Shown here: positions 49,989 to 57,959 of the stretch, piece by piece | How the letters are laid out: every line of letters begins with the position of its first letter | How positions within the stretch are numbered: position 1 is the first letter of the stretch | Source of the DNA: Microtetraspora sp. NBRC 13810 | GTDB lineage: Bacteria > Actinomycetota > Actinomycetes > Streptosporangiales > Streptosporangiaceae | Length of the DNA stretch: 64,000 nucleotides | Reading direction: 5' to 3' | Assembly: GCF_030268685.1 (NCBI RefSeq) | Contig: NZ_BSRQ01000013.1 | Span: forward strand, 124,001 to 188,000 | Notes under the pieces: model-generated | The model's input: only the letters and a program-made list of their open reading frames with translations | What the model was told of the DNA's origin: nothing | Database searches by the model: none | Translations under genes and position numbers: made by a program

Positions 49989-51731
49989 TCAGGCGAGGCG
50001 GAGTTGGAGGGTGACGACCAGGCGTTCGTCGGGGTCCGCGAGGTCCAGGCCGAAGACCTCGTGGATGCGTCTGAGGCGGTAGCGGAAGGTGTTGGGGTGG
50101 ACGCCGACGCGGTCGGCGGCGACGGCGACGTCGCCGAAGGCGTCGAGGTAGGCGCGGACGGTGGCCACCCAGGAGGTGCCCTTCTCCGCGTCCTGGGCGG
50201 CGAGCCCGGTGAGCCCGCCCTCGCGCAGCCCGTGGAACTCCGGATGCTCGCGCAGCAGGCCGCGCAGCCGTTCGAGGGTGACCCGGGCCCGGACGTCGTC
50301 GATCCCGGCGACGGCGGGGCCCGTCCCGCCCGCCATCAGGTCGAGCACCTGGTCGGCCTCGCGGCAGGAGGACTCGACTCCGGCCAGGTCGGGTACGGCG
50401 GCGCCGAGGCCGGCGTGCACGGCCAGCCGCAGGGTCGTCGCCGCGCGTTCGACCACCTTCGCGGCGAGTTCGCGTGCCAGGTCCGGATCGCCCACCAGCG
50501 CGTAGGCGCGTCCGCCGCTCGCCGCGCAGGCGACGCGGCGGTGATAGGCGGCGGCCGTGAGCGTGACGAAGTCGGCCACCCGCCGCGCGGCGGCGACCTC
50601 GTCGGCCCAGCCGGCCATACCGGCAGAACCGACCCCACCAACAGAACCGACGTAACCGACCGAACCGACCGAACCGACGGAGCCGACCGAACCGGCTGCA
50701 CCGGTCAGGGAGGCCGGGGACGCGGGGGAGGCAGGGAAGACCGGCGATCCCGAGGATGCCGGGGAGGCCGGGACGTTCATGGCCGGGCCGTCGGGGGCGA
50801 AGGCGATGACGGTCATCGGGCCCGCGGGGGCGAGGCCCAGGGTCTCCCTGGTGAGCAGGCTCGTCGCGCGGCCGTCGAGGACGGCGAGCAGGGCGGCGTC
50901 GCCGCGCCTGCGCGCGGGGGCGGCGGCGCGGGAGGTGAGCAGGTCGAGCGCGACGAGGCCGGCGGCCGAGCGCAGGGCGCGTTCGGCTTCGGGGCCCAGC
51001 GGGCGTTCGCCCTCCACGACCCAGACGCTGCCCAGCGGCTCGCCTCCGGCCCGGACGGCGACGGCGAGGCGCGGGCGGTAGCCGGGGGCGTCGAAGGCCG
51101 GGACCTTCACCACCTCCTCGCCGCGCCACAGGCGGTGGAACACGCCGGCGTCCCGCAGGTTCCTGACCCACTCCCCGGGCACCCGCCGTTCCAGGATGAC
51201 CTGCCGCCTGGGCGGGTCGGTCGGGTGGCCGAGGTTGGAGTACGCGAGGACGCGGCTGTGCGGGTCCTCGATCGTGGTGGCGCCGCCGACGGTGGCGGCG
51301 ACGGTGTCGGCCAGCCGGAACAGGTCGCCGAGCGGCTCGTGCGGGCCGAGATGGGACGCGGCGGACGCGGCCTGGAGCGAGGTGTGCAGGCGGCCCCAGG
51401 AGAGCGCGTGGCCGGCGGTGAGCAGCGCGACCCCGGCGCGTTCGGCTTCGACGAGGGTGCCCGGCTCGACCGGCGGCCGGAAGATCGCCGCCGCCGCGCC
51501 CGCCGCGCCGAGCGCGCGCAGCAGCTCGGTCCTGGCCGAGGGCGTGTCGACTCCGGCGGCCAGCACGACCGCGTCCGGCGACGGGTCGAGAATGGCGGGC
51601 GCGCCGACCATCACGTTCAGGCCGCGCGGGGCGGCCAGCACGTCGAGACCGGCGTGCTCGGCGACCAGCCGCAGGCTCATCGAGGGCAGGGGAGAAGCTG
51701 GTGCGATAGGCGGGGTCAGATGAATTGTCAT
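49989..51731 (-). CDS. PucR-family transcriptional regulator
   Basis: 580 residues from ATG 51731. N-terminal PucR-like sensor region (MSLRLVAEHAGLDVLAAPRG, LLTAGHALSWGRLHTSLQAA), a middle GGDEF-related part (YALVGDPDLARELAAKVVER) and the C-terminal PucR HTH (GVHPNTFRYRLRRIHEVFGL). A Ser/Gly/Val/Ala-rich insertion near residues 320-370 is encoded by 9-bp repeats (50631-50700). PucR proteins control purine, amino-acid or amine catabolism. It is divergent from the RidA-dehydratase operon and is its probable regulator. Confidence 0.9.
   Translation of the reverse strand: MTIHLTPPIAPASPLPSMSLRLVAEHAGLDVLAAPRGLNVMVGAPAILDPSPDAVVLAAGVDTPSARTELLRALGAAGAAAAIFRPPVEPGTLVEAERAGVALLTAGHALSWGRLHTSLQAASAASHLGPHEPLGDLFRLADTVAATVGGATTIEDPHSRVLAYSNLGHPTDPPRRQVILERRVPGEWVRNLRDAGVFHRLWRGEEVVKVPAFDAPGYRPRLAVAVRAGGEPLGSVWVVEGERPLGPEAERALRSAAGLVALDLLTSRAAAPARRRGDAALLAVLDGRATSLLTRETLGLAPAGPMTVIAFAPDGPAMNVPASPASSGSPVFPASPASPASLTGAAGSVGSVGSVGSVGYVGSVGGVGSAGMAGWADEVAAARRVADFVTLTAAAYHRRVACAASGGRAYALVGDPDLARELAAKVVERAATTLRLAVHAGLGAAVPDLAGVESSCREADQVLDLMAGGTGPAVAGIDDVRARVTLERLRGLLREHPEFHGLREGGLTGLAAQDAEKGTSWVATVRAYLDAFGDVAVAADRVGVHPNTFRYRLRRIHEVFGLDLADPDERLVVTLQLRLA
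50631..50700 (-). repeat. 9-bp in-frame repeat in the PucR gene
   Basis: A run of ACCGACCGA-type 9-bp units encoding GSV/GSVGSVGSVGYVGSV on the minus strand. Frame-preserving low-complexity insertion. Confidence 0.7.
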
Positions 51732-51819
51732 GGCAACAACCAGTTCGTTCTGCGGATAGTCCGACAGCCGGGCCGGAAGTCTGGCCGGAAGCACGAGACC
51801 CGTGGCCGCCGGGCGCGAT

Positions 51820-51825
51820 TACAGT
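51820..51825 (+). promoter_or_regulatory. -10 element (TACAGT) for a leaderless ridA mRNA
   Basis: TACAGT ends seven bases before the ridA ATG at 51833, with no Shine-Dalgarno between. Confidence 0.5.
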
Positions 51826-51832
51826 CCCTGAC

Positions 51833-52195
51833 ATGCCTAGACCTCCTGCTCCGTACTCCTCCGCCCGGCGTGCCGGTGACCTGCTCTACGTCTCCGGTCA
51901 GCTCGGCTTCCACCCCGACGGCACGCTCCCCGAGGGGCTCGACGCGCAGACGCGGCAGGCGCTGGCCAACCTGGACGCCGTGCTCACCGAGCACGGCCTG
52001 GGCCGTGGCGACGTCGTCAAGTGCCAGGTGTTCCTGGCCTCGATCGCGGACTGGTCGGCACTGAACTCCCTCTACGAGGAGTACTTCACCCCGCCGTACC
52101 CCGCCCGTTCCGCCTTCGGCGTGCAGCTCCATCCGGGCGCGCTGGTGGAGATCGAGGCCATCGCCGTCTACCCCCGCCCGTCCGGCGCGTCGTGA
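51833..52195 (+). CDS. ridA: RidA/YjgF-family enamine/imine deaminase
   Basis: 120 residues. APYSSARRAGDLLYVSGQLG, QTRQALANLDAVLTEHGLGR and ARSAFGVQLHPGALVEIEAI are RidA hallmarks; the Arg in PARSAF is the catalytic one. It hydrolyses reactive 2-aminoacrylate-type enamines released by PLP dehydratases. The next gene is exactly such a dehydratase and overlaps by one base (TGATG), a strong functional pairing. Confidence 0.93.
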   Translation: MPRPPAPYSSARRAGDLLYVSGQLGFHPDGTLPEGLDAQTRQALANLDAVLTEHGLGRGDVVKCQVFLASIADWSALNSLYEEYFTPPYPARSAFGVQLHPGALVEIEAIAVYPRPSGAS

Positions 52196-53154
52196 TGCTC
52201 CCGACGATCGACGACGTCCGGCGGGCGCAGGCGGAACTGCGCGGCCGGGTCGTCCGCACGCCCGTGCTCGCCTCGGCGGCGCTGGACGAGCTGACCGGCT
52301 GCCCGACGCTGGCGAAGGCCGAATGCCTCCAGCTCACCGGCTCCTTCAAGGTGCGCGGCGCGCTGTACCGGATCAGCACCCTGCCCGCCGAAGCGCTCGC
52401 GGGCGGGCTCGTCACGGTCAGCGCGGGCAACGCGGCGCTGGGCGCGGCGCACGCCTGCCGCGAGCTCGGCGTCGAGCTCACCGTGGTGATGCCGGAGAAG
52501 GCGGTGCCCGAGAAGCTGGCCGCGGTCGAGGCGCTCGGCGCGACCGTGGTCAAGGACGGCGTCACCAGCTCGGCCGTCGCCTTCGAACGCGCCGAGGTCC
52601 TGCGGGCCGAGCGCGGCCTGACCTTCGTGCACCCCTTCGACGACCCCATGGTCATCGCGGGCGCGGCGACCGCGACGCTCGAACTGCTGGAGGACCACCC
52701 CCGCCTGGAGCGCCTGCTGGTCCCGTGCTCGGGCGGCGGGCTGCTGGCCGGCGCGATCATGGCGGCCCGTACGGCGGGCTCGTCCGTCGAGATCGTCGGG
52801 GTGCAGCCGTCGGGCGCCGACGGCATCGTGCGCTCGCTCGCGGCCGGCCGGCCGGTCGCGCCGCCGGCGATCTCCACCATCGCCGACGGCCTCACCGCCC
52901 CGAAGCCCGGCGAGGTCAACCTGTCGGTCATCTCCGACGCGGGGATCCGCGTCCTCACCGTCGGCGAGGAGGCCATCCACACCGCGCTGGGCCAGGTGGT
53001 CCGCGCGCTGCGGGTCGTCGTCGAGCCGTCGGCCGCGGTGGGCCTGGCCGCGCTGTCGGTCCACGCCGGGTTGCGCGACGGCGCCCGTACCGGGCTGCTG
53101 CTGTCGGGAAGCAACGTCAACTGGCGACTGCTAGCCGAAGGAGTGATCTTCTGA
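52195..53154 (+). CDS. PLP-dependent threonine/serine dehydratase-like enzyme
   Basis: 319 residues, fold-type II PLP enzyme. Schiff-base Lys in LTGSFKVRGALYR, phosphate-binding glycine loop PCSGGGLLAGAIM. The asparagine loop reads SAGNAALGAAHA, where serine/threonine dehydratases usually have SAGNHAQG: the His is replaced by Ala, hinting at a different substrate, for example a hydroxylated or D-amino acid. Product enamine would be handled by the preceding RidA. Coupled start at 52195 and an overlapping peptidase gene downstream. Confidence 0.9.
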   Translation: MLPTIDDVRRAQAELRGRVVRTPVLASAALDELTGCPTLAKAECLQLTGSFKVRGALYRISTLPAEALAGGLVTVSAGNAALGAAHACRELGVELTVVMPEKAVPEKLAAVEALGATVVKDGVTSSAVAFERAEVLRAERGLTFVHPFDDPMVIAGAATATLELLEDHPRLERLLVPCSGGGLLAGAIMAARTAGSSVEIVGVQPSGADGIVRSLAAGRPVAPPAISTIADGLTAPKPGEVNLSVISDAGIRVLTVGEEAIHTALGQVVRALRVVVEPSAAVGLAALSVHAGLRDGARTGLLLSGSNVNWRLLAEGVIF

Positions 53155-54482
53155 ACATCTATCCGCACGTCCTGGTCAGCAACGACGGCCGCACCCGGGT
53201 CCCCTGTGAGGCCGGCTGGTTCCCCGTGCCGGAGAACCGCCGCGTGCCCGGGTCCAGGACGATCGACCTCGCCTTCGCCCGTATCCGCAGCACCTCGCCC
53301 GACCCCGGCCCGCCGCTGGTCTACCTGGAGGGCGGCCCCGGCGGGTCGGGCCTCCAGACGTGGGCGCAGCAGCCCGAGCGCTACCTGTGCTTCCTGGAGT
53401 TCGGCGACGTGATCGCCCTGGACCAGCGCGGCATCGGGCTGTCGAGGCCCAACCTGACCGGGCCGTTCCGGCTCGACCTGCCGCTGGACCGGGTGGTCAC
53501 CCGCGAGGAGTACCTCGCCGAGCACCTGGCCAAGGCGGCGGAGACCGCGGCCTTCTGGCGGGAGCGCGGCACCGACCTCGACGGCTACACCACAGAGGAG
53601 AACGCGGACGACGTCGCGGAGCTGATGACGGCGCTCGGCTACGACACCTTCCGCACCTCCGGCGGCTCCTACGGCTCCCACCTGTCGCTGTCGGTGATCC
53701 GCAGGCACGGCGAGCGGATCGACCGCAGCCTCATCTACGGCGTCGAGGGACCGGACGACACCTTCAAGCTGCCGAGCGCCACCGACCGCCATCTGGGCCG
53801 GCTCGCCGAGCTCGCGGCGGAGGCGCCCGAGCTGGACGGGCGGGTGCCCGACCTGCTGGGCCTGATGCGCCGGGTGTTCGACCGCCTGAGCAAGGAACCG
53901 GCCGTGGTGGACGGGCTGGTGATCGGCGAGTTCGACGTCAAGGCCCTCACCGCGACCGGGATGGGCTTCCACCCGTTCCTGAAGATGCTGCCCAGGCTCT
54001 TCCTGGCGATGGAGTCCGGCGACTTCACCTGGTGGGCGGGACACGTCAGGAAGCAGCGGACGGCACCCGTCGACAACCTGATGGCGCTGGTCATGGACTC
54101 CGCCTCGGGGGCCACCGCCGAGCGGCTGCACCGGATCGAGCGGGAGACGTCGCTCCTGGACGACCTGATGAACTTCCCCTTCCCGCACATCGGCGAGGCG
54201 GTCGGCGCGCCGGACCTGGGGGACGGGTTCAGGGCTCCGGTCAGCTCCGCCGTACCGGCTCTCTTCATGAACGGCACGCTCGACGGGCGCACGCCGGAGA
54301 CCAACGCGCTCGCCGTCATGAAGGGCTTCGCCAACAGTCATCTCATCCTCGCCGAGAACGCCGCGCACCAGGCGGTGCACAACCTGCCCGAGGTCTTCGG
54401 AGCGGTCAGGGACTTCATGCACGGCCGTCCGGTGACCCTGATGGACGTGCGGCTGGACTTCACCTTCGAACCGGCTCCGTGA
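53151..54482 (+). CDS. S33 proline-iminopeptidase-like alpha/beta hydrolase (CTG start)
   Basis: 443 residues. YLEGGPGGSGLQTW forms the oxyanion loop, IALDQRGIGLSRPN precedes the helical cap, SGGSYGSHLSLSVI carries the nucleophile Ser, FMNGTLDGRTPE the Asp and ENAAHQAVHNL the His. This is the layout of prolyl aminopeptidases (S33) that release N-terminal residues from peptides. No ATG, GTG or TTG is available near the conserved N-terminus; CTG 53151 lies seven bases after GAAGGAG and overlaps the dehydratase stop, so a CTG start is most likely. Third gene of the ridA operon. Confidence 0.85.
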   Translation: MNIYPHVLVSNDGRTRVPCEAGWFPVPENRRVPGSRTIDLAFARIRSTSPDPGPPLVYLEGGPGGSGLQTWAQQPERYLCFLEFGDVIALDQRGIGLSRPNLTGPFRLDLPLDRVVTREEYLAEHLAKAAETAAFWRERGTDLDGYTTEENADDVAELMTALGYDTFRTSGGSYGSHLSLSVIRRHGERIDRSLIYGVEGPDDTFKLPSATDRHLGRLAELAAEAPELDGRVPDLLGLMRRVFDRLSKEPAVVDGLVIGEFDVKALTATGMGFHPFLKMLPRLFLAMESGDFTWWAGHVRKQRTAPVDNLMALVMDSASGATAERLHRIERETSLLDDLMNFPFPHIGEAVGAPDLGDGFRAPVSSAVPALFMNGTLDGRTPETNALAVMKGFANSHLILAENAAHQAVHNLPEVFGAVRDFMHGRPVTLMDVRLDFTFEPAP

Positions 54483-54484
54483 CC

Positions 54485-54520
54485 GTGATCCCGGTGATCC
54501 CGGTGATCCCGGTGATCCCT
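54485..54520. repeat. Four copies of GTGATCCCG
   Basis: Perfect 9-bp direct repeats immediately after the peptidase stop and before the terminator. Confidence 0.8.
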
Positions 54521-54525
54521 TGACG

Positions 54526-54558
54526 GCAGGGCCCTCGGCGGGATCCCGGGGGCCCTGC
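54526..54558 (+). terminator. Terminator of the ridA operon
   Basis: GCAGGGCCC pairs with GGGCCCTGC (9 bp, with further inner pairing CGGGATCCCG) and is followed by TGCTTTCCTG. Three GAGCGGCTTGCC repeats lie just behind (54567-54605). Confidence 0.7.
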
Positions 54559-54603
54559 TGCTTTCCTGAGCGGCTTGCCTGAGCGGCTTGCCGAGCGGCT
54601 TGG

Positions 54604-55959
54604 CTAGGCGATGCGCCGGGCCACCCGGTGCGACCAGCGCACTCCCACGATCTTGCCGTCGGCCTGCCGGACGAACGTGCCGTCGGGCCGGTGCCCGGCG
54701 CGGTCGGCCTGGAAGAAGGCGTCGCCCGCGAGCGGGACGAGCGTGAGAGGTTTCTGCACCGGGACCACCAGGTCGGGCATGCGCGCCCGGTAGCGGGCGA
54801 TGATCTCCTCGGAGTACTCCCGCAGGACCTCCAGGCGGTCGCCGTCCGGGCGCACCACGAGCAGGTGGCCGTCGCCACGGTCGTAGGTGCCCGCGTACTC
54901 GGCCAGTTCCTCCGCCGTCAGGGTCACCCGCTCCGGCTTCTCCGGCGCCAGGCCCAGGTGGGACCCCAGGACCGCCTCCTCGATCTCCGCGATCAGGGTG
55001 CCCGCCCCGGTGCCGATGGTGTTGACGGTCACGGCGACGACGAGGTCGCGTTCGGGGACGAGTTGCAGGACCGCGGCCCCGCAGACGGTGCCTCCGGTGT
55101 GCTGGACGACGCGGACGCCGCCGACGTCGCGCAGGATCCAGGACAGGCCCACGCGCGCGTCGTCGTAGGGCAGATCGGTGGAGGGCTCCCGCATCGGCGC
55201 GAGGCCCTCGTCGTCGAGGTGGTGCCTGCCGTAGGCGAGCAGGTCCCTGATGTCGCAGAAGACGCCGCCGGCCGCCGCCCGGTCGCGTTCCATGTGCCAG
55301 GTGTGGATGACCGCGGTGGACCCGTCGTCCGCGCCCTTGTTCCCGTGCCCGACGGCGAACCTGCGGGTGATCACGTCGGCGATGTCGAAGAAGCTGTTGC
55401 GCAGTCCCGCGTGGTCGAACACCAGCTCCTTGACCGCGGCCTCGTAGGTCTTGCCGGTCACCTTCTCGATGACCCGCCCGGCCAGGCAGAACGCGGCGTT
55501 GTTGTAGGAGACGACCGTGCCGGGCGGGAAGACCTGCTCCAGCCGCGCCATCCTGTCCACGAACGCCGCGAGCGCGCCGTCGTCCCTGGACCGGCCGCCC
55601 GCGCCGTCGCCGCCGTCGAACCCGGCGGTGTGGTTGAGCAGCTGGAGCACCGTGATCCCGGTCTCCTTGAGCGCGACCTCCGGCACGTACCGGTTGACCG
55701 GGGCGTCGAGCTCCACCTTGCCGAGCGCGGCCAGCCGCATGACGGCGGTGGCCGTGTAGGTCTTGGTCACCGAGCCGATCGCGAAGAGGGTGTCCGGCGT
55801 GACGGGCAGCGGGTTCTCGGTGGAGGTGACACCGTGGCAGAGGTGGAACTCCTCGCCCGCCTGGTGGACGGCCACCGTGGCGCCGGGCACGCCGAGCTCG
55901 GGGGCGCGTTCGGCGAGGAGCTTGGCCAGGCGGTCGCGCAGACTGTCGAGGGCGGTCAT
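54604..55959 (-). CDS. Beta-lactamase/transpeptidase-like serine hydrolase
   Basis: 451 residues, class C beta-lactamase fold. Catalytic SVTK (residues ~63-66, in FAIGSVTKTYTA), YNN (VVSYNNAAFCLAG) and HTGG near residue 290. A C-terminal lipocalin-like extension (LAEYAGTYDRGDGHLLVVRP) follows. No signal peptide, so it is cytosolic. Such proteins include D-aminopeptidases and D-peptidase/esterases, which suits the surrounding D-amino-acid genes. Starts on the base next to the S51 peptidase stop, so the two are coupled. Confidence 0.88.
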   Translation of the reverse strand: MTALDSLRDRLAKLLAERAPELGVPGATVAVHQAGEEFHLCHGVTSTENPLPVTPDTLFAIGSVTKTYTATAVMRLAALGKVELDAPVNRYVPEVALKETGITVLQLLNHTAGFDGGDGAGGRSRDDGALAAFVDRMARLEQVFPPGTVVSYNNAAFCLAGRVIEKVTGKTYEAAVKELVFDHAGLRNSFFDIADVITRRFAVGHGNKGADDGSTAVIHTWHMERDRAAAGGVFCDIRDLLAYGRHHLDDEGLAPMREPSTDLPYDDARVGLSWILRDVGGVRVVQHTGGTVCGAAVLQLVPERDLVVAVTVNTIGTGAGTLIAEIEEAVLGSHLGLAPEKPERVTLTAEELAEYAGTYDRGDGHLLVVRPDGDRLEVLREYSEEIIARYRARMPDLVVPVQKPLTLVPLAGDAFFQADRAGHRPDGTFVRQADGKIVGVRWSHRVARRIA

Positions 55960-56715
55960 TCAGATCCCTGCCTCGGGGTTCGGCTCGACGGCGGCGAGGG
56001 CGTCGAGGGAGTGGTGGGCGCCCTTGTGGAAGACGACGACTCCCGGCGCGCCGATGGTGACCCAGTCGCCGCCGGGCTCCCTGACGACGCCGGCGTTCTC
56101 CGGCACGGCGAGGATCGGGACGTCCACGGGGGTCGCGGCGAGCATGGAGGTCAGCAGCCACTGTCCCTTGGCGGTGTCGCTGTGCGGCACCACCCGCATG
56201 CCCGGCAGCAGGCCGAGGCCGGTCGAGTCGTAGGTGTACCAGTAGGGGTCGGGGATGCTCGGGCCCACGCCGCCCTTGCCCTGCCCCTCCGAGTCGATCA
56301 CGTATTCGGTGAGCACCACGGAACCGGCCGACTCTCCGGCGAGCACGGCGCCGGCCTGCCATCTGTCCAGGATCGCCCGCCAGAGCGGGGTGCCGCGCAG
56401 GATCTCGGCCAGCGGTTTGGGCCGCCCGCCGGTGATGAAGACGTAGTTCGCCCGCTCGACGGCCCGGACGTGCTCCGGGTCGTGGGCGTCCTCCCGGCTG
56501 AACACCTGCGGCACGGTGACCTTGGTCCCGAGTTTGTCCTCGTAGAAGCCGACGCGCTGGTTCAGCAACTGGGTGGCGCGGTCCCTGGGCCATTCGACGG
56601 TGGCTGTGGGGAGGAGGAGCACCTCGTTCCCGCCGGACCGTTCGAGCAGGTGACGGTCGAGTTCTGCGCGGGTGTCGATGTCGTTCTGCCCGATGAGGGC
56701 GAGGGGGCCTGGCAC
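55960..56715 (-). CDS. Peptidase S51 / cyanophycinase-like protein
   Basis: 251 residues from GTG 56715 (GAGGAG seven bases upstream). Class I glutamine-amidotransferase-like fold with the nucleophile elbow VLAGESAGSVVL, YVFITGGRPKPLAEIL before it and GLGLLPGMRVVPHSDTAKG after. S51 enzymes cleave Asp-containing dipeptides or cyanophycin. First gene of a two-gene operon with the serine hydrolase, divergent from the threonine-synthase-like gene across a dyad operator. Confidence 0.88.
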   Translation of the reverse strand: MPGPLALIGQNDIDTRAELDRHLLERSGGNEVLLLPTATVEWPRDRATQLLNQRVGFYEDKLGTKVTVPQVFSREDAHDPEHVRAVERANYVFITGGRPKPLAEILRGTPLWRAILDRWQAGAVLAGESAGSVVLTEYVIDSEGQGKGGVGPSIPDPYWYTYDSTGLGLLPGMRVVPHSDTAKGQWLLTSMLAATPVDVPILAVPENAGVVREPGGDWVTIGAPGVVVFHKGAHHSLDALAAVEPNPEAGI

Positions 56716-56732
56716 GCTGTCACTCCTCAATG

Positions 56733-56746
56733 TGAAATATGTTTCA
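56733..56746. promoter_or_regulatory. TGAAA-TATG-TTTCA dyad operator
   Basis: A perfect 5-bp inverted repeat in an AT-rich divergent promoter. TGAAA-N4-TTTCA resembles boxes bound by RpiR/MurR-type regulators; none is encoded in the window. Confidence 0.55.
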
Positions 56747-56779
56747 ATGTAGCAGGCGTTACTTTAGACGGAGGGTCCC

Positions 56780-57871
56780 GTGATCAGTCCCTACGAATGC
56801 CGTTGCGGCGAGTCCTACGCCCCGACGGCCGGCCGCTGGCGCTGCGACTGCGGCGGCCTGCTCGACCTGCCGCTCGGCGCCGCGGAGTGGCCGCCGCGCT
56901 CCGGCATCCGCTCGATGTGGCGGTTCCTGGACGCCGGCGACCTGCCCTGGCGTGACGTCACCCTCGGCGAGGGCGACACCCCGCTGGTCGAGGAGGAGGA
57001 CGGGCTGCACCTGAAGGTGGAGTACGCCTCCCCCACCGGTTCCTTCAAGGACCGGGGTGCGGTCGTGCTGGTGGCGCTGGCCAGGGCGCTCGGCGCGAGC
57101 CGGCTGGTCGCCGACAGCAGCGGCAACGCCGGGACCGCGGTGGCCGCCTACGCCGCCCGCGCGGGCCTGCCCGCCGAGATCTTCGTCCCCGCCGGGACCA
57201 GCGAGAAGAAGCTGCACCAGATCAGGGGACACGGGGCCGGGGTCACCGTGGTCGAAGGTTCGCGCGAGGACACCGCCGCCGCGGCGATCGCCCGGGTGGA
57301 GGAGACCGGCGCCTTCTACGCCAGCCACGTCTACAACCCCTACTTCCACGAGGGCACGAAGACCTACGCGCTGGAGATCTTCGAGCAGCTCGGCGGCGTC
57401 GTGCCCGCGACGCTGGTGCTGCCCGCGGGGAACGGCACGCTCGTGCTGGGCGCCCACCGCGGCTTCGAGGAGCTGCGCGCCGCCGGGGTGATCGACCGCG
57501 TGCCGCGGATCGTCGCCGTCCAGTCCGAGCTGTGCGCCCCGCTGGCCGCCGCCTGGGCCGTCGGGCGCGACGAGCCCGACCCGGTGAAGCCCGGCCACAC
57601 CCTCGCCGAGGGCATCGCCATCGCCGACCCGGCCAGGGGTTCGCGGATCCTCGCGGCCGTCGGGGACAGCGACGGCACCTTCGTCACGGTCGGCGAGGAC
57701 GAGATCGCCGAGGCGCACGCCGCGCTCGCCGCCCGCGGCCTGTGGGTCGAGCCGACGGGCGCCGTCTCCTACGCGGCCGTGCGGCGGCTGCGCGCCGAGG
57801 GCTCGCCCTTCGTCACCGGCGGGCCGGTCGTGGCGCCGCTGTGCGGTTCCGGCCTGAAGGCGTCCCTGTGA
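56780..57871 (+). CDS. Threonine-synthase-like PLP enzyme
   Basis: 363 residues. An N-terminal zinc-ribbon-like CRCG...CDCG pair is followed by a fold-type II PLP core: Schiff-base Lys in SPTGSFKDRGAV, ADSSGNAGTAVAAYAARAGL as the asparagine loop, LPAGNGTLVLGAHRGF and a final PLCGSGLKASL. Similar proteins are annotated threonine synthase-like, but they also include diaminopropionate- and cysteate-type lyases. The genuine function is unclear. GGAGGG precedes GTG 56780. Shares its control region with the S51 peptidase operon. Confidence 0.88.
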   Translation: MISPYECRCGESYAPTAGRWRCDCGGLLDLPLGAAEWPPRSGIRSMWRFLDAGDLPWRDVTLGEGDTPLVEEEDGLHLKVEYASPTGSFKDRGAVVLVALARALGASRLVADSSGNAGTAVAAYAARAGLPAEIFVPAGTSEKKLHQIRGHGAGVTVVEGSREDTAAAAIARVEETGAFYASHVYNPYFHEGTKTYALEIFEQLGGVVPATLVLPAGNGTLVLGAHRGFEELRAAGVIDRVPRIVAVQSELCAPLAAAWAVGRDEPDPVKPGHTLAEGIAIADPARGSRILAAVGDSDGTFVTVGEDEIAEAHAALAARGLWVEPTGAVSYAAVRRLRAEGSPFVTGGPVVAPLCGSGLKASL

Positions 57872-57902
57872 ACGGGATGGGACGGCCGGACGAGCGGCCC
57901 GC

Positions 57903-57953
57903 CCCGTTTTCATCGGCACGGACAAGAGCAGGCGTCGACCCCGTTCATATGGT
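57903..57953 (+). promoter_or_regulatory. Promoter (TATGGT) for a leaderless D-aminoacylase mRNA
   Basis: TATGGT (57948-57953) ends six bases before the ATG at 57960. A CCCCGTTTT run at 57903-57910 may end a weak terminator for the preceding gene. Confidence 0.45.
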
Positions 57954-57959
57954 GGCCCC

